Source: JASGCL01 sp965203915
GTDB taxonomy: Bacteria; Pseudomonadota; Alphaproteobacteria; JASGCL01
NCBI GenBank assembly: GCA_965203915.1
Contig: OZ241918.1
Location: forward strand, 1,116,001-1,180,000
Direction: 5' to 3'
DNA: 64,000 nt
Shown here: in pieces, positions 53,773 through 63,062 of the stretch
How the letters are laid out: the number at the start of each line of letters is the position of its first letter
Position numbering within the stretch: the first letter of the stretch is position 1
Notes under the pieces: model-generated
The model's database searches: none
Told to the model about the DNA's origin: nothing
What the model saw: the letters and a program-made list of their open reading frames with translations, nothing else
Program-made: the position numbers and the translations under genes

Positions 53773-53831
53773 GTTATTTATATTTTTTTAGCTGTTATTT
53801 ATATTTTTTTAGCTGTTATTTATATTTTTTT
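53773..53831. repeat. 21-bp tandem repeat before the barrel-protein start
   Basis: Two full 21-base units (53773-53793, 53794-53814; GTTATTTATATTTTTTTAGCT on the plus strand is one unit, 21 bases as given by coordinates) plus 17 bases of a third. They directly abut the start codon on the 5' side, so copy number would alter leader or promoter spacing. Confidence 0.9.
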
Positions 53832-54122
53832 CTCTTTATTGTATTATTTTTATAGTTAGCGGATTATATTCTATTTTTTAAACTTGTAAACATTCTAAAA
53901 ATTGTTTTTAATACAAAATTCATCTAATAAGAGATTATACCAACCATTATTGACAAGCTAGTTAATTCTCTCGGCAAATAATCTACAATTAGTTGTAAAT
54001 ATCTAATATTAATCCAAAAGAAATAATATTAAAATTTTCTCTCTTTGATCGTTCAATAAAAAGTACATAACCAATCCTAAATTTCGCTTACAAAAATTAT
54101 AATAATGTCTCCGAACTCACAT
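53832..54122. other. AT-rich gene-free region
   Basis: About 290 AT-rich bases between the 21-bp repeats and CRISPR-like unit 2. No credible gene or RNA is seen. The promoter of the barrel-protein gene probably lies here. If a tracrRNA-type transcript exists for the repeats it is not obvious by eye, since no inverted copy of the repeat is present. Confidence 0.5.
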
Positions 54123-54224
54123 AATCGACTTTAATTCGCTTGGGGGAGCAATCGGAACGATACCATCCTTCTTTACACAACTGATGGTGTTCTAACATAA
54201 TCGGCTTGGGGGAGCCATCGGAAC
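54123..54224 (+). CRISPR. Minimal CRISPR-like unit 2 (2 repeats, 1 spacer)
   Basis: Repeat 54123-54158 (diverged 5' part, conserved CTTGGGGGAGCAATCGGAAC) and repeat 54189-54224 (36 bp, complete, one A-to-C change: GGAGCC) enclose a unique 30-base spacer (54159-54188). The orientation, the order (diverged repeat first) and the 30-base spacing are the same as in unit 1 at 52467-52564. The end of the last repeat and the next bases also form a hairpin GGGGGAG/CTCCCCC (54208-54230). No cas genes are visible. Bases 54231-54416 hold nothing else recognisable. Confidence 0.45.
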
Positions 54225-54416
54225 TCCCCCTCCTCTTCCAAAAAAAACAAAGAACTATTAATAACGCTGCCTCCCTTTGCCAAATTTTTGAACACAACCT
54301 TACATTCAACCCATTGCGTTATTTTATTTATCGTGATTGAAAACCATAAGATTATTAGATAAGGTAAATTGAAAAAAATTATTTTTGCTACATTCTAAAT
54401 TGGTTTTATCATCGCC

Positions 54417-57400
54417 ATGCTATCCCCCCAAAAAATGCCCCCTGTTGCTTATGATATGCGGGATAGCAAATGGCAATTTTTTATCGACCGTGGTGGAACA
54501 TTTACCGATATTATTGCTATTGCGCCCACTGGTCATTCCACTTCGTCGGGTGCGGTGGTGGTTAAAAAATTCTTGTCCGATAATCCCCAACAATATAAAG
54601 ACGCCGCAATTTTCGGTATAAGGCAAATCCTGAACCTGCCGCTTGATAAAAAAATTCCTGGCAACCTTGTCTCCACCATCAAACTTGGCACCACGGTTGC
54701 CACCAACGCACTGCTGGAGCGAAAGGGAGAAAAAACCGCCCTCCTCACCACGGCGGGCTTTGCCGATATTTTACGCATCGCCAATCAACAACGCCCCGAT
54801 ATTTTTGCGTTGGAAATTATCAAACCCGACCAATTATATGCAACGGTCGCCACGGTAAAGGAAAGAATCGATGTAGCGGGAAAAATTATCACCCCGCTTG
54901 ACGAAGGTGAAGCCAAGCAGACATTGCAAAAACTATACGACCAGGGTTATCGTTCCATCGCCGTGGTGTTGATGCACAGCGTTATAAATGGTGCCCACGA
55001 AAAAAAATTGGCGGAACTTGCGCAACAAATGGGTTTCAAACAAATCGCCTTAGCCATGTCGTTAGCCCGTTGGTTAAAATCGCGCCGCGCGGCGACACCG
55101 CGGTTATTTCGGCTTATTTATCACCCGTCTTGCACCGTTACATCGAACAGGTAAAAAATGAAATGGAAGATGATGTCGAATTGTTATTCATGCAATCCAG
55201 TGGTGGACTGACCACCGCGCCATTTTTTCATGGCGAAAATTCTTTGTTGTCGGGCCCCGCGGGCGGGGTTATTGGCGCGGTTGCGGTGGCACAGCAAGCT
55301 GGGTTTGATAAAATAGTTTCATTCGACATGGGCGGCACATCGACCGACACGGCGCATTTTATTGGCGAAAAAAACAAATCAAACGATTATGAAAAAACGT
55401 TCGATACCGTTATTGCGGGCGCGCGCGTGCGGGTGCCCATGTTAAAGGTTGAAACATTGGCGGCGGGCGGCGGCAGCATTTGCCATTTTGACGGCAGTGC
55501 CATGACCGTCGGCCCCCATAGCGCGGGGTCGAACCCTGGCCCCGCATGTTATGGGCGGGGTGGCCCCCTAACCATTACCGATTGCCATGTGATGTTGGGG
55601 CGTTTGCGACCCGAATTTTTCCCGTCAATATTTGGTAAAAACAATAATGAACCATTGGATAAGGCGGTGGTGCATCAAAAATTTTTAGAACTTTCTAGCC
55701 AAATGAAAAAATCACCCGAAGCCATAGCCAGCGGATTCATGAAAATTGCCGATGAAAAAATGTCGGCGGGTATAAAAAAAATATCGATGGCCATGGGGCA
55801 CAATATTAAAAACCACCTGTTGGTCGGGTTTGGCGGTAATGGCGGCCAGCATGTTTGCGCCATTGCCGATAATTTGGGGATTGACCATGCGTTGTTGCAT
55901 CCCTTGGCGGGGGTGTTGTCGGCCTATGGCATTGGCATGGCGGGGGTAACGGCGCGGCGCGAACGCTCGGTGGGGCTACGCCTCAACGATTCTCATTTGA
56001 AAAAAATAACCGCCCTAAGCAAAGAATTAATCAAAGAGGCCGAGGCAGAATTAATTGCCCAATCCATCCTGCCCGCCGACCTTCATTATCACCTGCACTG
56101 CCGCTACGCTGGGTCGGATGTCACCCTCCCCCTCGCCATTCCGTTTCAAACCAAAGGAAAAGATTCTGCCCATTTATCGGCAAAAAAAATATTTTTGCAA
56201 TTTCAAAAATTGCACCACGAAAAATTTGGCTTTACCCAAAAAACCGATCCGTCGAAACTTATTATCGAATTGATTGCCATTGTGTTGCAAGGCCACAACG
56301 CCACGGCGGGGCGGCTTGCCAACTATACCCCGCATAACACGTCCAACGGTCAACCAACCGACGCCATCATAACCACGGCGTCGGTTTTTATCGACAAGGA
56401 TGGAAAAACAACAAAGAATGATATTCCCATATTATCGCGGGCCAACATGAAACCAAATAAAAAAATAATGGGTCCCGCCATCATTATTGAAAATACCAGC
56501 ACCAATTTTGTGGCGGCGGGCTGGGGGGCGCAATTATTAAAAAACCATAGCCTGTTGCTAACCCGCGACAAAAAAACGAAGAGGAACATGCAACCGCGCC
56601 GTCAGGTCGCCAACACCACCGCCGACCCCGTTACTTTAGAAATTTTTAACAACCGATTCATGACCATTGCCGAACAAATGGGCTTCACCCTTCAGAACAC
56701 TGCCTTTTCGGTTAATATAAAAGAACGGTTAGATTTTTCTTGCGCCATTTTTGATAACACGGGTGATTTAATTGCCAACGCGCCGCATATTCCCGTTCAT
56801 TTGGGCAGCATGGCCGACAGCGTGCGCTACCTTATCAAAACCTATCAAACACAAAAAAAGAAATTGAAAATGGGCGATAGCTTCCTTATGAACAGCCCTT
56901 ACCACGGCGGCACCCATTTGCCCGATGTCACGGTTATTAACCCCGTTTTCATCGACAACAAATTAACTTTTTTTGTTGCGTCGCGCGGCCACCACACCGA
57001 CATTGGCGGCATCAGCCCAGGCTCCATGCCCGCCCATTCACAACATATTGATGAGGAAGGGATACTCATCGACCATTTTCATTTGGTTAAGAACGGGGTG
57101 TTGCAAACCGATGGATTAAAAAAAATCCTTACCAACCATCCCCACCCCGTGCGCGACCTGGCGCAAAATTTTTCAGACATTCATGCGCAACTGGCCGCCA
57201 ATAAAAAAGGCATCAGCGAATTGGAAAAAACTTGCGAAGAATATGGGCGGGCACAAACCGCGGCCTACATGGGTTTTATGAAACAGCAAGCCGCCAACGA
57301 AGTAAAAAAAGTTATCGGTCAATTGCGCGATGGTCATTTTACTTACCCCATGGATAATGGTGCAGTCATCACCTTATCCCTGACCATTGATAAAAAAAAT

Positions 57401-58255
57401 CAAACGGCCACGGTTGATTTTACGGGCACCTCCCCCATTCAGCCCAATAATTTTAACGCCCCCTTTGCGATTGTCAAATCGGTGTTGCTTTATGTCTTTC
57501 GCACTTTGATTAATAAAAATATTTCACTTAACGAAGGTTGCCTTCACCCCATCCGTATTATCGTGCCAGAAAATTGCATGTTGCGTCCGCGTTATCCCGC
57601 CGCGGTGGTGGCGGGCAATGTTGAAACCAGCCAGGTGATTGCCGATTGCCTTTATGGTGCCATGGGCGTCATGGCGGCATGCCAAGGGACGATGAACAAC
57701 CTAACTTTTGGTAATCAACAATATCAATATTATGAAACCATTGCTGGCGGCACGGGGGCGGGGCAAAAACTAAATGGCACAACATTCCATGGCGCCGACG
57801 CCGTCCATAGCCACATGACCAATTCGCGCATGACCGACCCCGAAATAATGGAGGCACGCTACCCCGTGCGCATTATCGAATATGCCATACGCCAGGGCAG
57901 CGGCGGCGGGCGCGATGAAACCAACCATGATATCGCCGCACCAAAAAATGCAAGCGAACATATTGGTCAAAACGCAATGGGCAAAAAATTACATCAGCTT
58001 TATCCTGGTGGCAATGGCTTTACCAAACGTATCTTGTTTTTAGAAAAAATGACCTTGAATATTCTTGCCAACCATCGCGTGGTGCCGCCCTTTGGTTTGC
58101 ACGGCGGCGCCGCGGGTAAAGTGGGTGAAAATTATATAGAAGATGCCAATGGCAACATCGACCATTTGTCCGCCACCGACAGCCGCCTTATCAAGGCGGG
58201 TGATATTTTTACCATCCACACCCCAGGCGGCGGCGCGTTTGGCGAAGCGGATTAA
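54417..58255 (+). pseudogene. 5-oxoprolinase (hydantoinase A/B fusion) with a single frameshift
   Basis: Full-length 5-oxoprolinase of about 1280 codons in two frames. Frame 1 (54417-55154) holds the HyuA start FIDRGGTFTDIIA and GTTVATNALLERKG. From about 55048 homology continues in the other frame as LSHVVSPLVKIAPRGDTAV. That frame runs on through the HyuA C-terminal part (FDMGGTSTDTA, NPGPACYGRGGP) and the HyuB domain (MNSPYHGGTHLPDV, GRGHHTDIGG-like block, GGTGAGQKLNGTTFHG) to 58255. One missing C in the run at 55048-55049 explains the break, and the total length, once corrected, is a whole number of codons. The enzyme opens 5-oxoproline to glutamate using ATP. All other motifs are intact, so the break is either very recent or a sequence error. 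Confidence 0.85.
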
Positions 58256-58287
58256 TGGAAATGGATGCCCAAGATTTGCGGGCGAAG

Positions 58288-58833
58288 CTATTTTTTTCCT
58301 ATTTTTTCTTTTAGCTTGAGAGCATAGGGATTACCGCGTTCTAACGCCAACACCCTGTCGCAATAACGCAGGGCATTTTGCGGTTGCCCCGAAGCAACAA
58401 ACAAATAACATAGGTTCAACGGCGCAATGGTGTCGCTGGGGTTAAGCACCATCGATTTTTGAAAATCATTAACGGCGGAGGTATATTGCTGCAAACGGAA
58501 ATAGGCTTCGCCGCGTTTGTTATAAAGATCGTAATAATTGGGCTTAAGGGCGATGGCCTTGCTGTAAAAAATCACGCCGTCTTGAAATTCGCGATATTGC
58601 ATAGCAACATAGGCACGTTTGATAAGGGTGGAATAATCGTTGGGTTTAACCGTCAAGGATTCGTCGAACAACAACACCGCGTCCTTATATTCTATCCCCG
58701 TTTCGGGGTCGTTGTTGTTGATGGTTGCCAAGCCTTGGCTATAAAAAACCTGGGCGGCATCTGGCACGTCGGCGCATCCCATCAACACCCCGCCCATTAT
58801 CAAACCCGTCATCAGGGATATAATTTTTCTCAT
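58288..58833 (-). CDS. TPR-repeat lipoprotein
   Basis: A 181-aa protein with a lipoprotein signal (GLIMGGVLMGC, lipid-modified Cys19 or so). About three tetratricopeptide repeats follow (for example DGVIFYSKAIALKPNYYDLY, YTSAVNDFQKSMVLNPSD, PQNALRYCDRVLALERGNPY). It is probably anchored in the outer membrane facing the periplasm and acts as a protein-binding scaffold. The partner is unknown. It lies downstream of comEC on the same strand with a 116-base T-rich gap in between. Confidence 0.85.
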   Translation of the reverse strand: MRKIISLMTGLIMGGVLMGCADVPDAAQVFYSQGLATINNNDPETGIEYKDAVLLFDESLTVKPNDYSTLIKRAYVAMQYREFQDGVIFYSKAIALKPNYYDLYNKRGEAYFRLQQYTSAVNDFQKSMVLNPSDTIAPLNLCYLFVASGQPQNALRYCDRVLALERGNPYALKLKEKIGKK

Positions 58834-58949
58834 GCCGTTTTTTCTATCTTTTCTTATATCGTTTTTTATATCTTTCTACCACACAATCTTCTTAACACCA
58901 ATAAGGGATAGGCGGGTAGATTTGAAGTCTTTATTTGCCAGCCCACCTG

Positions 58950-61301
58950 TCATTCCCCTGCTTCGCTTACCGAATCTTCCTCGGCAACAGAATTGTCATG
59001 GGACATGGCTTCTGCGGCTGTTTGCGATAACCCCGCCAACAACCACGGCCGCGGTTTGATAACAATGGTTTGCAGCCGATACCCCCCCATTATATTATTC
59101 ACCCCAGCCAACCAAGGAATAGAAATAGATGGTGAAATAATCAATGTATGGACATTGCTCGCCACGGTTTTTTGTGGGCATAATTTTTTTATCAGATTCA
59201 TATCCTGCCCCACCAACATATCATTGTTTTGGCATAGGGCGATGATTTTATCGCCATCATTTTCTGAAAATGTATTTTTGCGAATAATGGTAACGACAAA
59301 ATTTTTATGATTATATGATTTCCATACCAATTGGCATAATGTCGCGGTGCAGATGGATGGCGGGGGTAGAGTTTTATCAATATTGTCGATGTTATATTCT
59401 TGCACCCACAGGCGGCGCACGAAGGAATCGCCGAAGGGCGTGACCCAGCGACTCTGCCCGCCCGTATCTTCAAACCTTGCGAGCCACTTGACGCGGCCAC
59501 TTGATTCCAAACCCGTTACCATCAACCATGGTTTGGGCTGGAACATAGCCAAGATAAAAAACAAACCTAATATACCCCACGATAGATTTTTTACCATACC
59601 GCTGGTGGTGAGCCATAGGTAAAGCCAAAGCCCGTAAAAAAAAAGTGCCGTGGTGCCAAATTGTCCGCCCGTCACAATATATTTTTCGCTGCCATGGCCA
59701 TTGACCGCCAACCAATTTAATAGTTGAAATATCTTGGTGATAAGCCAATCCAAATAATAAATATCCCCCAGGTATGATGTGATAGGCAGCAAGAGGACTT
59801 TTACAAAAAGCAAGGGCATGGCAAAAACATCCATCAAAGGAATAGCAACCATGTTGGCAACAATGCCAAACAGGCTGGATTGATGAAAATGAAATAATGT
59901 AATGGGTAAGCCCGCCAGGGTTATCATCGCGCCGCTAACCAACAGGGCGTAGATAAAAATTTGCACCCGTTTAAAAAAAGTTTTTGGCGGCGTTTTTACT
60001 TTGTCATCGGCGCGGCGCGGCTTACTGCCCATGAAGATGGCGACCTCGTTATAGGCATCGTTGTTGATTTGCTTTTTCCTGAAAAAAATTCCCTTTTCGA
60101 TTTCCAGCAACAACCCATGCCACCATTTTTCATACAAACCAACCAACACCAACATGGCGGCAAATGACAATTGAAAGCCAGGATTAAAAATATCGCTGGG
60201 GGAATAACATAGCACCAGCACCATGGCGATAGCCAAGTTTTCTAGCGATATGGCGCGCCGTCCCAATATCACCCCAACAAAAAAAACCAACGTCATCAAA
60301 GTCGCGCGCAGCGAGGCCGAACTGTAATCCGCCAACAAAAAATAACCCACCACGATAAGGATGGCACCCGCCGCCGCCATTTTTTTAAATAAATAACCAT
60401 CGCCCTGGGGGCGCGCCAGCACCAGGGTCAACCGCAACACCAAAAATGCCATGCCCGCTATCAACCCCATATGCACCCCAGAAATAGAGATAAGATGTAT
60501 CAACCCGCTTTGACGATATTGCTCCATTTGCGCGCCGCTGATACCCGATCGCTCGCCCGTTACCATCGCCAACACCATGCCCCATACCTCGGGGGGGTAG
60601 GTTTTAACAAAATTCTCTTTAATTTTTTGCGCCAGGTTTTTGCTTTGTTGCAACTCGCAATCATTGTTTATCAATGGCGATGCCAAGAATTGTCCGCTGG
60701 CGCGGTAACCCTTAAAATACCAATCGCGACCAATGTCGTAACTTGCGGCCGATGATTTAAGTGGTAAGGGGGTAACGCGTGCCTTCACCACCATCTTACA
60801 GCCAAATGGCAAAATATTGGTTTGAAAAGAATCATCGCGTAGCAATTTTTGCGGGTCCGTCAAACGAATAATAAATGGCGCAATGGCGTTGCCATCAACC
60901 TCCTCCACTTTGAATATGACCGCCCTTCTATCGGCATCACTGCTCGCGATTTTTATCGCTTCGCCGCCCAAAAATTTTGTATTGGATAGGTCGGCACGGA
61001 TGACGGGGTCTATCGTAACCCGCTGTTGATAGGCGGTATGGGCGTTGCTTACGACAAAACCAAACAACAACCAACTTATCGCCAGCATCGCAAAATAAAT
61101 ATTTCTATGCCGTAAAAATATGGTCGCCATCAGCCACAAAGCAAAAACGCCAGCACTCAGCACAATATTCGGTTCAAAGGCTAGACCGAAGTAGGTAATG
61201 ATACCCAAAACCATCAACGCGGGCGCCAGCAACGTCATGCTTTGCGCCGCTAAACTAGCCGCCATTTTGTTGGGTAGGTTATAAAAGAGATATTGTCCCA
61301 C
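58950..61301 (-). CDS. ComEC/Rec2-family DNA-uptake channel protein
   Basis: A 783-aa membrane protein. The N-terminal DUF4131-like region with several membrane spans carries VKARVTPLPL and DIGRDWYFKGYRASGQF. The competence domain starts at GMVLAMVTGERSGISGAQME, and YRQSGLIHLISISGVHMGL follows, the hallmark of ComEC. Eight or more further membrane segments follow. The C-terminal ~200 residues are a soluble domain without clear HxHxDH metal ligands, as in many alphaproteobacterial forms that have a degenerate lactamase part. It would carry single-stranded DNA across the inner membrane. The apparent start is GTG at 61301 without a good ribosome site; ATG at 61265 is an alternative. No other competence genes are nearby. 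Confidence 0.88.
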   Translation of the reverse strand: MGQYLFYNLPNKMAASLAAQSMTLLAPALMVLGIITYFGLAFEPNIVLSAGVFALWLMATIFLRHRNIYFAMLAISWLLFGFVVSNAHTAYQQRVTIDPVIRADLSNTKFLGGEAIKIASSDADRRAVIFKVEEVDGNAIAPFIIRLTDPQKLLRDDSFQTNILPFGCKMVVKARVTPLPLKSSAASYDIGRDWYFKGYRASGQFLASPLINNDCELQQSKNLAQKIKENFVKTYPPEVWGMVLAMVTGERSGISGAQMEQYRQSGLIHLISISGVHMGLIAGMAFLVLRLTLVLARPQGDGYLFKKMAAAGAILIVVGYFLLADYSSASLRATLMTLVFFVGVILGRRAISLENLAIAMVLVLCYSPSDIFNPGFQLSFAAMLVLVGLYEKWWHGLLLEIEKGIFFRKKQINNDAYNEVAIFMGSKPRRADDKVKTPPKTFFKRVQIFIYALLVSGAMITLAGLPITLFHFHQSSLFGIVANMVAIPLMDVFAMPLLFVKVLLLPITSYLGDIYYLDWLITKIFQLLNWLAVNGHGSEKYIVTGGQFGTTALFFYGLWLYLWLTTSGMVKNLSWGILGLFFILAMFQPKPWLMVTGLESSGRVKWLARFEDTGGQSRWVTPFGDSFVRRLWVQEYNIDNIDKTLPPPSICTATLCQLVWKSYNHKNFVVTIIRKNTFSENDGDKIIALCQNNDMLVGQDMNLIKKLCPQKTVASNVHTLIISPSISIPWLAGVNNIMGGYRLQTIVIKPRPWLLAGLSQTAAEAMSHDNSVAEEDSVSEAGE

Positions 61302-61330
61302 AATGATTTTTATCAGAAATTGTTATCAGA

Positions 61331-61348
61331 TTTTTGGTTAACCAAAAA
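61331..61348. promoter_or_regulatory. 18-bp perfect palindrome between comEC and the permease
   Basis: TTTTTGGTTAACCAAAAA is self-complementary over all 18 bases and lies 30 bases upstream of the comEC start and 168 bases upstream of the permease start, in the shared 214-base divergent region. It may be an operator; the regulator is unknown. Confidence 0.3.
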
Positions 61349-61515
61349 ATAATACATTTGACAGCTTTTTTCATCAAGCCCCGTCAAAAAGAATGATTAT
61401 ATTTTTCACCACCGATTATTATTATATACCCATTTCTGCAGAATTAGCTTGTCTAGCCATTTTTTATATGCAAAAATCTTAAGAGGGACATAAAGACTAT
61501 AAAAGGATAAAATTC

Positions 61516-62937
61516 ATGACTGCCTCTGCTTTCTTAAAGAGTTTATCGCGCGTTAAGGTGATTACCGAAGGCTCCAGCAACGACGGGCTTCGCCGCGCCC
61601 TCAGCGCGCTTGATCTTACCTTGCTTGGTATTGGTGCTATTATCGGCACGGGGATTTTCGTCCTGACTGGTATTGCGGCCGCTGACCAGGCTGGCCCCGC
61701 CCTTGTTTTATCGTTTGTTTTGGCTGGTGTGGTTTGCGGCCTCGCCGCCCTGTCTTATGCCGAATTGGCGTCAGCCGTTGGCGGTTCGGGCAGTGCCTAT
61801 GGTTATTCTTACGCCGCGATTGGTGAAATGGTTGCTTGGATAATTGGTTGGGATCTTGTGTTGGAATATGTCTTGGCGGTTCCCACCGTCGCCATCGGCT
61901 GGTCGGGGTATCTGCAAGCCATCTTACAAACCATGGGTGTGACCTTGCCTAATTTTCTTTCAAAATCGTTCGAAGATGGCGGTTTTATTAACTTGCCTGC
62001 TTCGCTTATTATCTTGGCCATGATGATGGTTTTAAATAGCGGGGTTAGCCAAGGCGCGCGCTTGAACAGTGGCATTGTCGTTATTAAAATTGTCGCCATT
62101 TTGCTGTTTATTGTTGTGGCTTTATTCCATGTTGATACCGCCAATTGGTCGCCCTTCATGCCCTATGGTTGGTTTGGTTATGATGACAAAGGATTGCCCA
62201 TTGGCATTCTTGCGGGGGCATCGATTGTCTTTTTCTCTTACATTGGGTTTGACGCGGTTTCGACCGCCGCGGCGGAGGCTAAAAACCCGCAACGCGACCT
62301 ACCCATTGGTATTTTGGTATCGCTAGCCATTTGCACAACATTATATATTATCGTTACTTTGCTCTTAACTGGGGTGGTGTCTTATAAAGAATTGGGGGTA
62401 TCCGCCCCCGTGGCCTTGGCTTTACAAAAAATTGGTTTGCCCTGGGCGGTGTCGGTCATTTCGGTCGGCGCCTTGGCGGGCATCACCAGCGTGATATTGG
62501 TTATGTATTATGGCGCAACCCGCTTGATATACGCCATTTCGCGCGATGGTTTGTTACCCGTTCCATTGAGCGTGGTTAATCCCAAAACCCAGACTCCGCA
62601 ACGCATTATCACCGCTATCGGTATTATTACCGCGCTTATTGCTGGCTTCTTCTCGCTTCGCGAATTGGCGGAGCTTATCAATATCGGCACCTTGGCGGCT
62701 TTTGCCTTCGTTTGTTTAAGCGTTGTTTTATTAAAAAAGACCCAGCCTAAGTTGGTGCGACCATTCAAAAATCCTTTGGGGACGCCTGGCTCTTTGCTTG
62801 GTGCGGCAGCTTCCTTTGGCCTCATGCTTACATTACCCGCCCTAACCTGGTATCGCCTTGGTATTTGGTTGTTAATCGGTTTGGTTATTTACTTTTGCTA
62901 TGGTCGCTACAACAGCCTCCTGGCTAAGAAAAAATAA
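61516..62937 (+). CDS. APC-family amino-acid permease (cationic amino-acid type)
   Basis: A 473-aa permease with about 12 membrane segments. The substrate-binding helix 1 has LLGIGAIIGTGIFVLTG; helix 3 and after show SYAELASAVGGSGSAYGYSY, and helix 6 shows FFSYIGFDAVSTAAAEAKNPQRDLP. This pattern belongs to the CAT/YfnA branch, which imports amino acids with protons. The start ATG at 61516 follows AAAGGAT. It is a single gene, divergent from comEC. The substrate is not determinable from sequence. Confidence 0.93.
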   Translation: MTASAFLKSLSRVKVITEGSSNDGLRRALSALDLTLLGIGAIIGTGIFVLTGIAAADQAGPALVLSFVLAGVVCGLAALSYAELASAVGGSGSAYGYSYAAIGEMVAWIIGWDLVLEYVLAVPTVAIGWSGYLQAILQTMGVTLPNFLSKSFEDGGFINLPASLIILAMMMVLNSGVSQGARLNSGIVVIKIVAILLFIVVALFHVDTANWSPFMPYGWFGYDDKGLPIGILAGASIVFFSYIGFDAVSTAAAEAKNPQRDLPIGILVSLAICTTLYIIVTLLLTGVVSYKELGVSAPVALALQKIGLPWAVSVISVGALAGITSVILVMYYGATRLIYAISRDGLLPVPLSVVNPKTQTPQRIITAIGIITALIAGFFSLRELAELINIGTLAAFAFVCLSVVLLKKTQPKLVRPFKNPLGTPGSLLGAAASFGLMLTLPALTWYRLGIWLLIGLVIYFCYGRYNSLLAKKK

Positions 62938-63062
62938 TCACCACGTCATAAGTATTGGGTAGCAGATAACCATTTGCGGGCCCTTGCCGTAGTATCATTA
63001 CCATGTATTTGCGGGGGGGAGTATATCGAACAGCCTTCGGGCCGCCCAACCACAACGTCATA

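Noticed and set aside
54097..54309. Minus-strand 70-codon frame across CRISPR-like unit 2
   Set aside because: The coding pattern is made of the repeat itself and has no family resemblance or ribosome site.
62938..63062. Possible small structured RNA between the permease and ftsH
   Set aside because: G/C-rich words (GGGCCC, GGCCG) are present but I could not draw a stable fold or match an RNA family; it is left unannotated.
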